DNA of 64,000 bases from Micromonospora sp. WMMA1947 (GTDB lineage Bacteria; Actinomycetota; Actinomycetes; Mycobacteriales; Micromonosporaceae): NCBI RefSeq assembly GCF_027497355.1, contig NZ_CP114909.1:5227001-5291000 (forward strand), given 5' to 3'. The position numbers and the translations under genes were made by a program. The notes under the pieces were generated by a model. It saw nothing but the letters and a program-made list of their open reading frames with translations, searched no databases and was not told where the DNA came from. Shown here one piece after another: positions 17,987-26,238 of the stretch (its first letter is position 1; every line of letters starts with the position of its first letter).

Positions 17987-18721
17987 ATGGTGTGTGAGCA
18001 GTGGCGGGAGATCCTGTCGGCACAGCTGGACGGTGAGGCGTCCGGGTCGGAGATCGAGGCGGCCGAGGCGCACCTGACCGGCTGCGCCGGCTGCCGCGCC
18101 TGGTTCGACACCGCCGCGTCGGTGACCCGGCGTGCCCGTACGCAGCTCGCCCCACGGGTACCCGACCTGGTCGACGCGGTCCTGGCCGCCGCCCCGCCGC
18201 CCCGGCCCAGCCGCCGCCACCGGATCACGCTCGGCCTGCGCGGGGCGCTCGGCCTGCTCGGCGCGGTGCAGCTCGTGCTCGGCCTGGCCCAGATCGGACG
18301 GGAGGCGGTCGTCGCGCACGCACACGTCTCCGGCCAGCACCTGTGGCACGAGTCGGCGGCCTGGAACGTCGCCGTCGGCGCCGGGTTCCTCTACGTGGCC
18401 GCGCGCCGGTCCGCCCCGTCCGGCCTGCTGCCGATGCTCAGCGCGTTCGTCGCCACGCTCGTGCTGCTGTCGGTGAACGACCTGATCACCGGGCAGGTGG
18501 CGATGACCCGTCTGGTCAGCCACGGCTTCCTGCTGGTCGGCTGGGCCGTGATGCTGGTGCTGTCCCGGCTCGGCCGGCGCCCCGGCGACACGCCACCCGG
18601 GCAGCGCCGGTCGGACGGATCGCGGTGGGCGCTGCCGGCCGAGGAACCGGCCGCGCCGGCGCTGCGGCTGGTGCCGCCCGGCCCGTACCCGGCACAGGCC
18701 CGCGACCGGCGCGCCGCCTGA
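17987..18721 (+). CDS. Zinc-finger membrane anti-sigma factor
   Basis: 244 residues. The N-terminal 45 residues have the ZAS pattern (HLTGCAGCRAWF, with Cys3 and His31 nearby). About four hydrophobic segments follow between 80 and 195 (LGLLGAVQLVLGL, LPMLSAFVATLVLL and others), then a proline-rich cytoplasmic tail. The convergent ECF sigma gene at 18850-19416 is the likely partner, although the usual order is sigma then anti-sigma in one operon. The C-terminal four-helix region resembles DUF2275/DoxX-like membrane modules seen in some anti-sigma proteins; that resemblance is weak. Confidence 0.82.
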   Translation: MVCEQWREILSAQLDGEASGSEIEAAEAHLTGCAGCRAWFDTAASVTRRARTQLAPRVPDLVDAVLAAAPPPRPSRRHRITLGLRGALGLLGAVQLVLGLAQIGREAVVAHAHVSGQHLWHESAAWNVAVGAGFLYVAARRSAPSGLLPMLSAFVATLVLLSVNDLITGQVAMTRLVSHGFLLVGWAVMLVLSRLGRRPGDTPPGQRRSDGSRWALPAEEPAAPALRLVPPGPYPAQARDRRAA

Positions 18722-18722
18722 C

Positions 18723-18778
18723 GGTCCGCGCGGAGCCGGTGCGTCCCCGCGCGGGCCTTCTGCCTCTCCGCGCGGACC
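18723..18778. terminator. Hairpin between convergent anti-sigma and sigma genes
   Basis: Perfect 13-bp arms (18723-18735 and 18766-18778). The loop contains a second GC-rich palindrome around 18745, so a branched structure is possible. The 128-bp gap is otherwise repetitive GC-rich sequence, with no gene seen. Confidence 0.55.
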
Positions 18779-18849
18779 CGTGTTCCCGCGGGCCTTTGCG
18801 TTCCCGCGATCCCGCAGTGCCGTCCCGGCGAGTCCCGGCGGTCGCGGCC

Positions 18850-19416
18850 TCAGCGGGCCCGGCGGTCGCGGGCGTCGCCGGACCAGGCGGCGACCAGGTC
18901 CTCACGGGCACGGGCCACGCGGGAGCGGATGGTGCCCACCGGGCAGCCGCACACCTCGGCCGCCTCGGCGTAGGACAGGCCGAGCACCTGGGTGGCCACG
19001 AACGCCTCCCGCCGGTCCGGCGGCAGCGTGGCGATGAGGCCGCGCAGCACCACGCCGTCGTCCCCGCCGCCGGTCACCGCGCCGGCCGCCTCGGCGGCGG
19101 CCTGCCAGTCCGGCAGCGCCGCCACGCGGGGCCGGGCGGTCGCCGCCCGCACGTGGTCCACCGCGACCCGGCGGGCGATGGTGAAGATCCAGGTACGCGC
19201 CGACGACCGGCCCGCGAAGCCGGGCAGGCTGCGCAACGCGCGCAGGAACGTCTCCTGGGCGAGGTCATCGGCCTCGGCGGGCCCGGCCAGGTGGGCGAGG
19301 AACCGCCACACCGGCGCCTGGAGGGCCCGGACGAACGCGGCCGCGGCCAGCTGGTCTCCCCGGGCGGCACGACGGGCCCACCCGGTCACCTGCTCGTCGT
19401 CGGCGTCCGGGCTCAT
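18850..19416 (-). CDS. ECF-type RNA polymerase sigma factor (SigC/SigE-like)
   Basis: 188 residues. Region 2 has the conserved ADDLAQETFLRALRSL (about 49-64) and ARTWIFTIARRVAVDHVR; region 4 is LPPDRREAFVATQVLGL then YAEAAEVCGCPVGTIRSRV. The start at 19416 follows a 22-bp palindrome. The convergent ZAS protein is the probable anti-sigma. A GGAAC box (minus strand, around 19553) could be an autoregulated -35 element, but it is about 135 bp upstream and no matching -10 was found. Confidence 0.92.
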   Translation of the reverse strand: MSPDADDEQVTGWARRAARGDQLAAAAFVRALQAPVWRFLAHLAGPAEADDLAQETFLRALRSLPGFAGRSSARTWIFTIARRVAVDHVRAATARPRVAALPDWQAAAEAAGAVTGGGDDGVVLRGLIATLPPDRREAFVATQVLGLSYAEAAEVCGCPVGTIRSRVARAREDLVAAWSGDARDRRAR

Positions 19417-19433
19417 CCGCGGCCGGCCCGCCG

Positions 19434-19455
19434 GTCCGGCATGCTCATGCCGGAC
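19434..19455. promoter_or_regulatory. 22-bp palindrome before the sigma gene
   Basis: Arms GTCCGGCATG (19434-19443) and CATGCCGGAC (19446-19455) are perfect, around CT. It ends 18 bp upstream of the start codon, so it would lie in the mRNA leader or cover the promoter. It may be a repressor site or a translation-control stem. The rest of the 148-bp gap to the MOSC gene shows no gene. Confidence 0.55.
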
Positions 19456-19564
19456 GGTACGGAAACGGACCCCGCTCGGTTCATTCCTGGCGTCCCTCCT
19501 GCCGGCGCCGGGTGCCGGCCGCCCTCGATTGGTCGGCCGGCGGGTGGGAAAAGTTCCCCCGCTG

Positions 19565-20038
19565 TCAGTCGTCGACGGACACGGAGACCGGCCCGACCCG
19601 CAGGACGCCGTCGGAGAGCGGAGCGCACCGGACGCCACCACGGCGGCGCATCGCCTTCCACGTACCGGGTGCGACCACCACGTCGAGCCACGCGCAGGGC
19701 GGGGCGGCCCGGTGCACCCGCAGCCGGACCGGGCCGGCACCGGAGTCGAGCGTGAGGACGCGCCCGACCAGCTCGTCCACCGGGATGCCGTCGGTCAGCA
19801 CGTTGCGCCGCAACTGGGTGAGGTCCGCCCCGGGCGGTAGCGACTCCCGTGCGATCAGCGTGACGCTCGCCTGCCGGTGCGCGGGACGGCCGAAGTAGCG
19901 GTCACCGACGATGCCGAGCCCGGCGCGCACCTGCACCTCGTCGACCAGTTCACCCGGTGGTGCCGGGGCGGGTCCGTCCGCCGGGCGGCCCACGTACCGG
20001 TGTACGGGCGAGGCCAGCAACTGGACGATCCGCGGCAT
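19565..20038 (-). CDS. MOSC-domain protein
   Basis: 157 residues. The core is GIVGDRYFGRPAHRQASVTLIARE followed in the family by the conserved cysteine, here in HRAAPPCAWLD, which would bind sulfur or molybdenum cofactor. ELVGRVLTLDSGAGPVRLRV gives the beta-barrel strands. MOSC proteins handle the molybdenum cofactor sulfide or act in stand-alone reductases such as mARC and YiiM. Here it is a stand-alone short form. No molybdoenzyme gene is nearby except the MoaD-like gene 8 kb away, which is probably unrelated. Confidence 0.88.
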   Translation of the reverse strand: MPRIVQLLASPVHRYVGRPADGPAPAPPGELVDEVQVRAGLGIVGDRYFGRPAHRQASVTLIARESLPPGADLTQLRRNVLTDGIPVDELVGRVLTLDSGAGPVRLRVHRAAPPCAWLDVVVAPGTWKAMRRRGGVRCAPLSDGVLRVGPVSVSVDD

Positions 20039-20129
20039 GCCCGAAGTCTAATCGCGGGCATACCATTGCCAAACCGGACGATAGCCGCGCTCACGTATCC
20101 GCGTCCCGAGCAGGGCCGTTGTACCAGGT

Positions 20130-21389
20130 GTGACGGCGAGGCGACACGACGCGATCGGGGCTCATCCGCGGTGGCGGCTGGCCTGGGCCCGGCGCGAGAA
20201 CGAGCGCCGGCGCCGGGCGTACGAGGCGGCGGCCCGGATCTGGCGCCGGCACGCCGAACACCTCGACCGGCTGGCGATGGAGGCGGCAGGCTTCCACGGC
20301 TGCGCGCTGCCGGGCACCCCGCTGCCGGTGCCGCTGGACGACGGCGAGATCGTCTACCGCATCCTGCCCACCGTCGACCTGGTCGAGGCCACCGCCCGGC
20401 ACCTGCCCGGGCTGCCGGTGCCGGGCCGCACACTCGCGGGCTGCCTCGACCCGGCCGACGGTCCGCTACCGGCGGGACTGCGCGTGGTCGACAGCGGCGC
20501 CGCCGTGGTGACCGACCGGCGGGTGGCCTTCGCCGGGCACGACGTCCGGCGGGACTGGCCCCTGCGGGAGCTGCACGGCCTCGGGCACCACCCGGGCCGC
20601 CCGGTCACCCTGCTGCACGGCGCCGACGGTGGCACCCCGGCGGGTCTCCGCGTACCGGCACCTGGTGCGGCGAACGCCCGGTTCTACCTCACTCTGGCCC
20701 ACGCCGGCGCCACCGGCACGCGACAGGCGGTCGTCGAGGACGTCGAGGCGCTGCGGTCCGCGCACCGGGCTGCCCGGCCCCGGCCACCCCGGCCGCTCGG
20801 CCCGTGGGACGCCCCGGCCGAACGGGCGCTCCCCCAGCGGCTGGCGGCAGCGGGCGTCGCGGCTGTGGCAGTGCTGCTGGGTGTCACCTCCGCCGGCACC
20901 TGGACGGCCACCGCCGGGCAGACCGATCCGGCGCACCGACCGGCGACCCATCCGGCGACCGCTCCCGCCGCGACTCCCTCACCTCCGGCCCCGTACACGG
21001 CGACTCCGGCCGACCCGTCGTCGCAGCCGATTCCCCGGCCGACCCGGTCCGCGCCGCGACCGGAGCGTCACCCGGTCACCCTGCCGGGCGGGCGGGTCCT
21101 CACCACCGCACCACCTGTCGCCGGGGCGCCGCCGACGCACCCCGGCGACCGCCCGCCGGCACCCGTCGAACCGACCGCGCCACCCGCCGACCCGGTGACC
21201 CCGGCGCCGACCGTGAGCCCGACGGGCGACCCGGACCCGACCGGAGGGCCCGGTCCCACGGACGAGCCGAGCCCGACCGCGTCTTCCGAGCCGCAGACCC
21301 TCCTGGACCTGGTGGGCCTGCGGCTCGGTCTGGCCATCCAAGTCGGCGCCGGCCCCCAGGCAGACACCAACCCGCACACCCTCCGTTGA
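20130..21389 (+). CDS. Single-pass membrane protein with long Pro/Thr-rich tail
   Basis: 419 residues from a GTG. Three parts are visible: a cytoplasmic N-terminal domain (1-235) with an amphipathic, Arg-rich helix (about 12-50, coiled-coil-like); one membrane helix at about 238-257; and a 160-residue extracellular tail of Pro, Thr and Asp repeats (TPSPPAP, DPDPTGGPGP) ending in LLDLVGLRLGLAIQVGAGP. No family was recognised. The architecture resembles surface or cell-wall-spanning proteins of actinomycetes. The stop codon lies at the edge of a hairpin repeat. Confidence 0.7.
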   Translation: MTARRHDAIGAHPRWRLAWARRENERRRRAYEAAARIWRRHAEHLDRLAMEAAGFHGCALPGTPLPVPLDDGEIVYRILPTVDLVEATARHLPGLPVPGRTLAGCLDPADGPLPAGLRVVDSGAAVVTDRRVAFAGHDVRRDWPLRELHGLGHHPGRPVTLLHGADGGTPAGLRVPAPGAANARFYLTLAHAGATGTRQAVVEDVEALRSAHRAARPRPPRPLGPWDAPAERALPQRLAAAGVAAVAVLLGVTSAGTWTATAGQTDPAHRPATHPATAPAATPSPPAPYTATPADPSSQPIPRPTRSAPRPERHPVTLPGGRVLTTAPPVAGAPPTHPGDRPPAPVEPTAPPADPVTPAPTVSPTGDPDPTGGPGPTDEPSPTASSEPQTLLDLVGLRLGLAIQVGAGPQADTNPHTLR

Positions 21390-21455
21390 TCTTGCACTTT
21401 CGGCCCCGGGAATGAGGGATTCGTCCCGCTTTCGGAGGGCCGAAAGTGCAAGATC
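21388..21455. repeat. GATC-ended palindromic element (copy 1)
   Basis: Perfect 19-bp inverted arms (21388-21406 and 21437-21455) beginning and ending in GATC, with a 30-bp loop that holds a small CGGGA/TCCCG stem (21407-21411 and 21424-21428). It starts at the stop codon of the upstream gene. Three related elements occur in other gaps of this window. Confidence 0.8.
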
Positions 21456-21492
21456 GCGGGGGCGAGGGCCGGGGGCGAGAGGGCGAGGCGTG

Positions 21493-22563
21493 TCAGGGGG
21501 TGTGGGGGGTCAGGAGGTAGTCGCCGTCGTCGGGGCTCCAGCGCAGCTCCACCGCTCCGCCCGTCGCGGCCGCCTTGCAGAACTGGAGGAAGCTGCGGTA
21601 GCCGAGCTTCTTCTCGCTGAAGTCGGGCCGCGCGCGCCGGAGCTGGTCCTTCAGGCCGGACAGCGCCACCGCGCCACCGTCCGCGGCGAGGTCCACCACC
21701 ACGGAGCGCAGCAGCCCGAACGCGACCTCCCGGTCGCCCTGCTCGGGGAGCGAAACCTCCGGGTCGCCCTTGGCCGGCCCGGCGGCCAGCTCCACCACGT
21801 TGTGCGCGGCGAGGTGGCGCAGCAGTTCCCCGAAGGTCCGGAAGCCGTAGTCGGACTCGCTGAACGTGGGGTCCTTGCGCAGCAGCGCGCGCTTGAGCGC
21901 GGAGGCGGTCACGTCGCCGCTGGAGCTGCCCTGCATGCCGGCGACTGTCTGCACGAGCTGCACGGCGAGCGTGTCGACATCCCGCGCCGAATCGTCCTCG
22001 GCCGGGGTCTCCGCCACCGGCTCGGGCGCCGGCTCCGCGGGCGAGGGCCGGGCCGGGCGCGACCGGCGGGCGGCGGGCGGCGGTACGTCCACGCCTTCGA
22101 GGCGGTCGTAGTAGAGGAACTCGTCGCAGGCCGGCGGCAGCAGCGCGGAGGTCGACTTCTCGACTCCGACGCCGATCACCCGCTTGTTGAGTTCGCGCAG
22201 CTTGTGCACGAGCGGGGTGAAGTCGCTGTCGCCGGTGCAGATCACGAACGTGGAGATGTAGCCGCGCTCGAACGCCAGCTCGACCGCGTCCACCGCCATC
22301 TTGATGTCGGCGGCGTTCTTGCGGGAGGCGCCCATCCGCTGCGGTATCTCGATCAGCTCGACGTGTGAGCGGGTGAGCATCCGCCGGTCCTCGTCGAAGT
22401 ACGACCAGTCCGCGTACGCCCGGCGCACCACCACGCGTCCCCGCTCGGCGAGCGCGTCAGCGATCGGCCGGAAGTCGAACGGCCGGCCGCCGTGATGGTC
22501 GCGGACGCCCAGGGCCAGGTTCTCGTAGTCGAGGAACAGCGCGATGCGGTCTTCGTGATCCAC
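21493..22563 (-). CDS. NYN-domain nuclease with two LOTUS/OST-HTH domains
   Basis: 356 residues. The NYN (PIN-like) nuclease domain covers about 5-150, with acidic residues typical of the metal site: Asp12 (FLDYENL), Asp86 (AADIKMAVD), Asp112 and Asp114 (CTGDSDFTPLV). After a Pro/Ala/Glu linker (160-195) come two winged-helix LOTUS domains, about 200-265 (LRKDPTFSESDYGFRTFGELL) and 285-350 (RRARPDFSEKKLGYRSFLQF). The combination suggests an RNA-directed nuclease whose LOTUS domains bind RNA (G-quadruplex or dsRNA in other studies). Single-gene unit. Confidence 0.92.
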   Translation of the reverse strand: MDHEDRIALFLDYENLALGVRDHHGGRPFDFRPIADALAERGRVVVRRAYADWSYFDEDRRMLTRSHVELIEIPQRMGASRKNAADIKMAVDAVELAFERGYISTFVICTGDSDFTPLVHKLRELNKRVIGVGVEKSTSALLPPACDEFLYYDRLEGVDVPPPAARRSRPARPSPAEPAPEPVAETPAEDDSARDVDTLAVQLVQTVAGMQGSSSGDVTASALKRALLRKDPTFSESDYGFRTFGELLRHLAAHNVVELAAGPAKGDPEVSLPEQGDREVAFGLLRSVVVDLAADGGAVALSGLKDQLRRARPDFSEKKLGYRSFLQFCKAAATGGAVELRWSPDDGDYLLTPHTP

Positions 22564-22598
22564 GGAGGCAGCCTAGCCCGGCCGGACCGCCGCGCCGG

Positions 22599-22826
22599 TC
22601 AGCGCCGCTCGTCGCGGTAGACGGTCTCGCGGCGGGCCACCCGCTGGATGGCGTAGCTGGTCACCAGCAGCAACAGCGCGAGCACCACCTCGACGCCGGC
22701 GACGGTGCCGGTGGCGACGGTGAGCCCGAGCAGCAGCAGGATCAGCCCGACGACGGCGAGCAGGCCCGCGAGCAGCAGCCGGTTGCGCCGTCGCGCCGAC
22801 CGCTGCGCGTCGTCGTCTGCGCTCAC
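22599..22826 (-). CDS. Small two-helix membrane protein
   Basis: 75 residues: a charged N-terminus (DDDAQRSARRRNR), two hydrophobic segments (about 17-38 and 43-62) and a basic end (RRETVYRDERR). No recognised family. It follows the MFS gene on the same strand after a strong terminator, so it is likely read from its own promoter in the 127-bp gap. Confidence 0.6.
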   Translation of the reverse strand: MSADDDAQRSARRRNRLLLAGLLAVVGLILLLLGLTVATGTVAGVEVVLALLLLVTSYAIQRVARRETVYRDERR

Positions 22827-22907
22827 GCTGGCCCGCCTTCCTCCGGTTCCGGTTCCGATCCTAGGCGTCGGCCCTGGCCGGGGTGGCGGATCGCGACGCC
22901 GGAACGG

Positions 22908-22941
22908 CCCGGGGCCGGACGCGAACGCGTCCGGCCCCGGG
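22908..22941 (-). terminator. Terminator of the MFS gene
   Basis: Perfect 16-bp GC-rich arms (22908-22923 and 22926-22941) with AA between them, 13 bp after the MFS stop codon. Confidence 0.75.
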
Positions 22942-22953
22942 TCACGGCGGCGG

Positions 22954-24543
22954 TCAGTGGATCGGGACCGGCATCGGACGCTTGTCCTCGCCCGGGTCCC
23001 CGTCGAGCAGGTGGGAGGGCTCGCGGCGGCGGGGCAGGAACGCGGCCGGGACGAAGGTCAGCAGTACCAGACCGAAGGCCACCCAGAACGTGGTGGAGAA
23101 GGAGTTCGCCGCGAAGTCGAGCCCGCGCTCGATCAGCGACGGCGGCACCGGGAACTGCTGGAGCAGCTCGGGCTGCTGCTGCGCGGCGATGGCGAGCTGG
23201 GCCTCGGTCAGCGGGGCGCCGGTGGCCGGGTCGGTGACGCCGGGGATCGGCTGCGAGCCGTTCAGCTCACTGGTGAGGATGACCGACATGACCGCGGCGC
23301 CCACGGAACCGCCGATCTGCTGGAGGATGTTGACGAGCGTGGAGCCGCGCGCCACCTCGGCCGCGCTGAGCGTCTTCAGCGCCGAGGTCATGATCGGCAT
23401 CATCGTGCCGCCCATGCCGAGGCCCATCACGAACAGCGAGCCGCAGAGCAGCCAGTACGACGTGTCGGTGCCGAGCTGGGTGAAGGTGAAGAACCCGGCC
23501 GCGATGAGCACCAGCGCGAACGGCACCGTACGGCCGACCGGCACCTTGTCGGCGAGCATGCCGGCGATCGGCATGGTCAGCATCGCGCCGATGCCCTGCG
23601 GCGCGATCAGCAGGCCCGCGGTCAGCGTCGTCTCGCCGCGCACCTGGAGGAAGTAGCTGGGGAACAGCAGGCCGGCGCCCATGAACGCGATGATGAACAC
23701 GAACATGGTGACGGCGGCGATGGTCAGGTTGCGGTTGCGGAACAGCCGCAGGTCGAGCAGCGGGTGCCGGGGCCGGAACGAGTAGAGCACGAAGGCGACC
23801 ACGAGCGCGCCGCCGACGAGCATCGGCAGCCAGACCTTGGTGTCGGCGACGGTGCCGGTCTCGGGCAGCGTGGAGATGCCGTAGAGGAACAGCGCGAGAC
23901 CCGGCGACAGCATGAGCATGCCGAGGAAGTCGAACGACTCGGACGGCTCGGCGTTGTCCTTGGGGAGCGCCAGCTGGGCGTAGACGAGCGCGACCAGGCC
24001 GATCGGCAGATTGATCAGGAAGATCCAGTGCCAGCTCGCCACGTCGATCAGCCAGCCGCCGAGGATCGGGCCGGTGATCGGGCCGAGCAGCATCGGGATG
24101 CCGAGCACCGCCATCAGGCGGCCGATGCGGTGCGGGCCGGCGGCCCGGGTCATGATCGTCATGCCGAGCGGCATGAGCATGCCGCCGCCGAGGCCCTGGA
24201 CGACCCGCCAGGCGATCAGCTCGCCGATCGAGTCGGCGGTGGCGCAGAGCCCGGAGCCGATGGTGAACAGCGCCAGCGCCACCATGTAGAGGCGTTTCGT
24301 GCCGAACCGGTCGGCGGCCCAGCCGCTGAGCGGGATGACAGTGGCCAGCGCGAGTGTGTAACCGGTCATGGTCCATGCGACGCGGGCGTACGTGGCGTCG
24401 AACTCGCTCTGGAACGTCGGCAGCGCCACGCTGACGACTGTCACGTCGAGGATCGACATGATCGCACCGAGCACGACGACGCCGGCCACCTTGAGTACGG
24501 CGGCGTCGAGCTTCGTCGACGTCGCGACGGGTTGCTGGGTCAC
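22954..24543 (-). CDS. MFS multidrug efflux protein (DHA2/EmrB-QacA family)
   Basis: 529 residues from a GTG at 24543 with CAGGAGA upstream; a longer open frame upstream lacks the membrane start. Fourteen hydrophobic segments are expected for this family and fit the profile. Motif C-type and antiporter signatures are seen: LDVTVVSVALP at TM1, SGWAADRFGTKRLY (motif A) between TM2 and TM3, and LLGPITGPILGGWL (motif C) in TM5. These are proton-driven drug exporters. No regulator gene is next to it, unlike the second MFS pump in the window. Confidence 0.93.
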   Translation of the reverse strand: MTQQPVATSTKLDAAVLKVAGVVVLGAIMSILDVTVVSVALPTFQSEFDATYARVAWTMTGYTLALATVIPLSGWAADRFGTKRLYMVALALFTIGSGLCATADSIGELIAWRVVQGLGGGMLMPLGMTIMTRAAGPHRIGRLMAVLGIPMLLGPITGPILGGWLIDVASWHWIFLINLPIGLVALVYAQLALPKDNAEPSESFDFLGMLMLSPGLALFLYGISTLPETGTVADTKVWLPMLVGGALVVAFVLYSFRPRHPLLDLRLFRNRNLTIAAVTMFVFIIAFMGAGLLFPSYFLQVRGETTLTAGLLIAPQGIGAMLTMPIAGMLADKVPVGRTVPFALVLIAAGFFTFTQLGTDTSYWLLCGSLFVMGLGMGGTMMPIMTSALKTLSAAEVARGSTLVNILQQIGGSVGAAVMSVILTSELNGSQPIPGVTDPATGAPLTEAQLAIAAQQQPELLQQFPVPPSLIERGLDFAANSFSTTFWVAFGLVLLTFVPAAFLPRRREPSHLLDGDPGEDKRPMPVPIH

Positions 24544-24871
24544 TGACGGTCTCCTGGAATCCGGTCCGGCACGAAGGTGGCGGTGGCGGCGCCGCGCGCC
24601 GTCGGTGGAGCGCGGGCGGAACGCGCGGCGGGCGGCGTCCGGGCGACAGCGTAGCCATGACCTGCGACGAGACGCGGCCGGTTTTGCCGAGGGGCGAACC
24701 AGCGCGGTGCCCGGAGCCGCCGCGTCACCGGCTCGGACGTGCTCCGTCGGCTCGCGGAAAGGGCAGGTGCGCGCCGATTCGCCAGTCTTGTCGAGGCCCT
24801 GACCGGCGGCGGTGACCGTGACGAAGGTCATGCCTCGTCCGAGCGGCGCGAACGGGTGGCGGCCCTGCCGC
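24544..24871 (-). other. Intergenic region upstream of the MFS gene
   Basis: 328 bp without a convincing gene. It should hold the MFS promoter. An inverted repeat TGACC-N8-GGTCA (24813-24817 and 24826-24830) is the only notable structure and could be a regulator site. No clear -10/-35 pair was found. Confidence 0.4.
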
Positions 24872-25504
24872 TCAACCCAGGCCGGCCATCAGCTCGACCT
24901 CGGCCGTACGGGAGCGGTCGATGCGGCGGGCGAGGTCGCGTACCCGCTCGCTGGTCCCGGCGGCGACCTGGGCGCGGGCCAGGTCGGCCGCGGTGCGCTG
25001 GTGCCGGCCGAGCACGTCGAGCAGCACCCGGTCGGCGTCGGCGGGCGCGGCGGCGCGCAGCCGGGCCAGTCCGGCGGCGGCGTCGCTGTGCCCGGAGTGG
25101 TCGTGCCGGGCGGCCGCGGCGGCGGCCGACGGGCCCGCTTCGCGCAGCCAGCCGCGCATGGTCGCGAGTTCGTCGGTCTCGGTGGCCCGGACGGCGGCGA
25201 TCAGGGTGCGGATCCGCGGGTCGGTGGCACGGTCGAGGCCGACGCCGACGATCTCCAGGGTCTGCTCGGTGTGCGCCACCATCATGGCCAGGAACAACGC
25301 GTCGATCCCGCTGGTGGTGCCGTCCGCGCCGGCCGGGGCCGACGCCGTGGCGGACGGGACCGGCGGGGACGGATCAGCGGCGGGCGGCCCGCCGCACCCG
25401 GGCAGGGCCAGCACCACGCCGAGCAGGGTGGCGGCGGACGCGCGGCGGAGCCGGGGACCGGCCGGCTCCGCCGCGCGGCTACGCGGGCTCAGATCTGCTG
25501 CCAC
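24872..25504 (-). CDS. DUF305 lipoprotein
   Basis: 210 residues from a GTG at 25504 that overlaps the end of the LPMO gene by 16 bp; no other start precedes the signal peptide. The lipobox is ALPGC (Cys37). The DUF305 helical-bundle pattern is seen as DALFLAMMVAHTEQTLEIV and, in the second half, LLDVLGRHQRTAADLARAQ. A His-rich patch (RHDHSGHSD, about 132-140) lies between. DUF305 proteins are ferritin-like bundles of unknown function, sometimes near metal genes. The overlap with a copper enzyme gene suggests co-expression. Confidence 0.85.
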   Translation of the reverse strand: MAADLSPRSRAAEPAGPRLRRASAATLLGVVLALPGCGGPPAADPSPPVPSATASAPAGADGTTSGIDALFLAMMVAHTEQTLEIVGVGLDRATDPRIRTLIAAVRATETDELATMRGWLREAGPSAAAAAARHDHSGHSDAAAGLARLRAAAPADADRVLLDVLGRHQRTAADLARAQVAAGTSERVRDLARRIDRSRTAEVELMAGLG

Positions 25505-26238
25505 AGCGCCGGTACGTTCGGCGGCTCCCAGCCGGCGATGGCGGTGTGCGCCTGGCGGCAGCGGTAGGTGCGGCCGTCGTAGGTCACCGTGTCACCGACC
25601 TGGTACGCCCGCCCGGCGGTCCACGTACCGCCCGGCGCCGGGGTGCTGGTCCGGGTGGGCGTGGGCGAGGGCGCGGGGGTGGTGGGCGCCGCCGTCGGGG
25701 TGGGTGACGGGGTCGGGTTGCCGCCTCCGCCGCCGATCTGGAGGTCGACGCAGGAGTAGAACGCGTTGGCGGTGTCGGAGATGTTCCAGATGGCGAGCAG
25801 CTTCTGCCGGCCGGAGAAGCCGCCGAGGTTGACCGTGTGCGAGACGGTCGCGCCGGGCTGGCGTCCCCCGCCGTCGACCACGGCGACCCGGGTGCCGCCG
25901 ATCCAGTACTCCCAGTTGGCGGTGGCGTGCCGGGCGGTGTTGACCCAGGTGAACGTGACGCTGCTGCCGACCGAGGTGGCCGGCCAGTTGCGGCTGTCGT
26001 CGTTGAGGACCGCGAACTGGGCGATGCCGGCGTGGCAGTTGCGCAGGCCCTTGGGGCCCTCGACGCTCTGCGGCTCGTACTTGATCTGGCCGCAGTCGGG
26101 GACCCGGTTCTGCGCGCAGAGCGCCTGGCGGCTGGGCGGCGAGGAGACGTAGCCGTGGGCCTGCGCGGGCGCGGCGAGCGCCAGCGTCCCGGTGACGGCA
26201 CCGGCGGTGAGCAGCGGGAGGGTGATTCTTCGGCGCAT
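25489..26238 (-). CDS. Lytic polysaccharide monooxygenase (AA10) with CBM5/12
   Basis: 249 residues. The signal peptide ends AQA before His28, which becomes the N-terminal copper ligand (HGYV). The second ligand is His104 in TARHATANWEYW and the axial residue is Phe160 in NAFYSCVDLQI. Four cysteines fit two disulfides. After a Pro/Thr linker (173-203), residues 204-249 are a chitin-binding CBM5/12 (WTAGRAYQVGDTVTYDGRTYRC). The set fits a chitin-active oxidative enzyme. The start at 26238 has GAAGGAG upstream; an in-frame ATG 14 codons earlier is less likely. No DasR-type site was recognised upstream. Confidence 0.95.
   Translation of the reverse strand: MRRRITLPLLTAGAVTGTLALAAPAQAHGYVSSPPSRQALCAQNRVPDCGQIKYEPQSVEGPKGLRNCHAGIAQFAVLNDDSRNWPATSVGSSVTFTWVNTARHATANWEYWIGGTRVAVVDGGGRQPGATVSHTVNLGGFSGRQKLLAIWNISDTANAFYSCVDLQIGGGGGNPTPSPTPTAAPTTPAPSPTPTRTSTPAPGGTWTAGRAYQVGDTVTYDGRTYRCRQAHTAIAGWEPPNVPALWQQI

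Noticed and set aside
19460..19564. Autoregulated ECF promoter (GGAAC box) before the convergent sigma gene
   Set aside because: The GGAAC on the reverse strand near 19553 has no matching -10 element at normal spacing, so it was not listed as a promoter.
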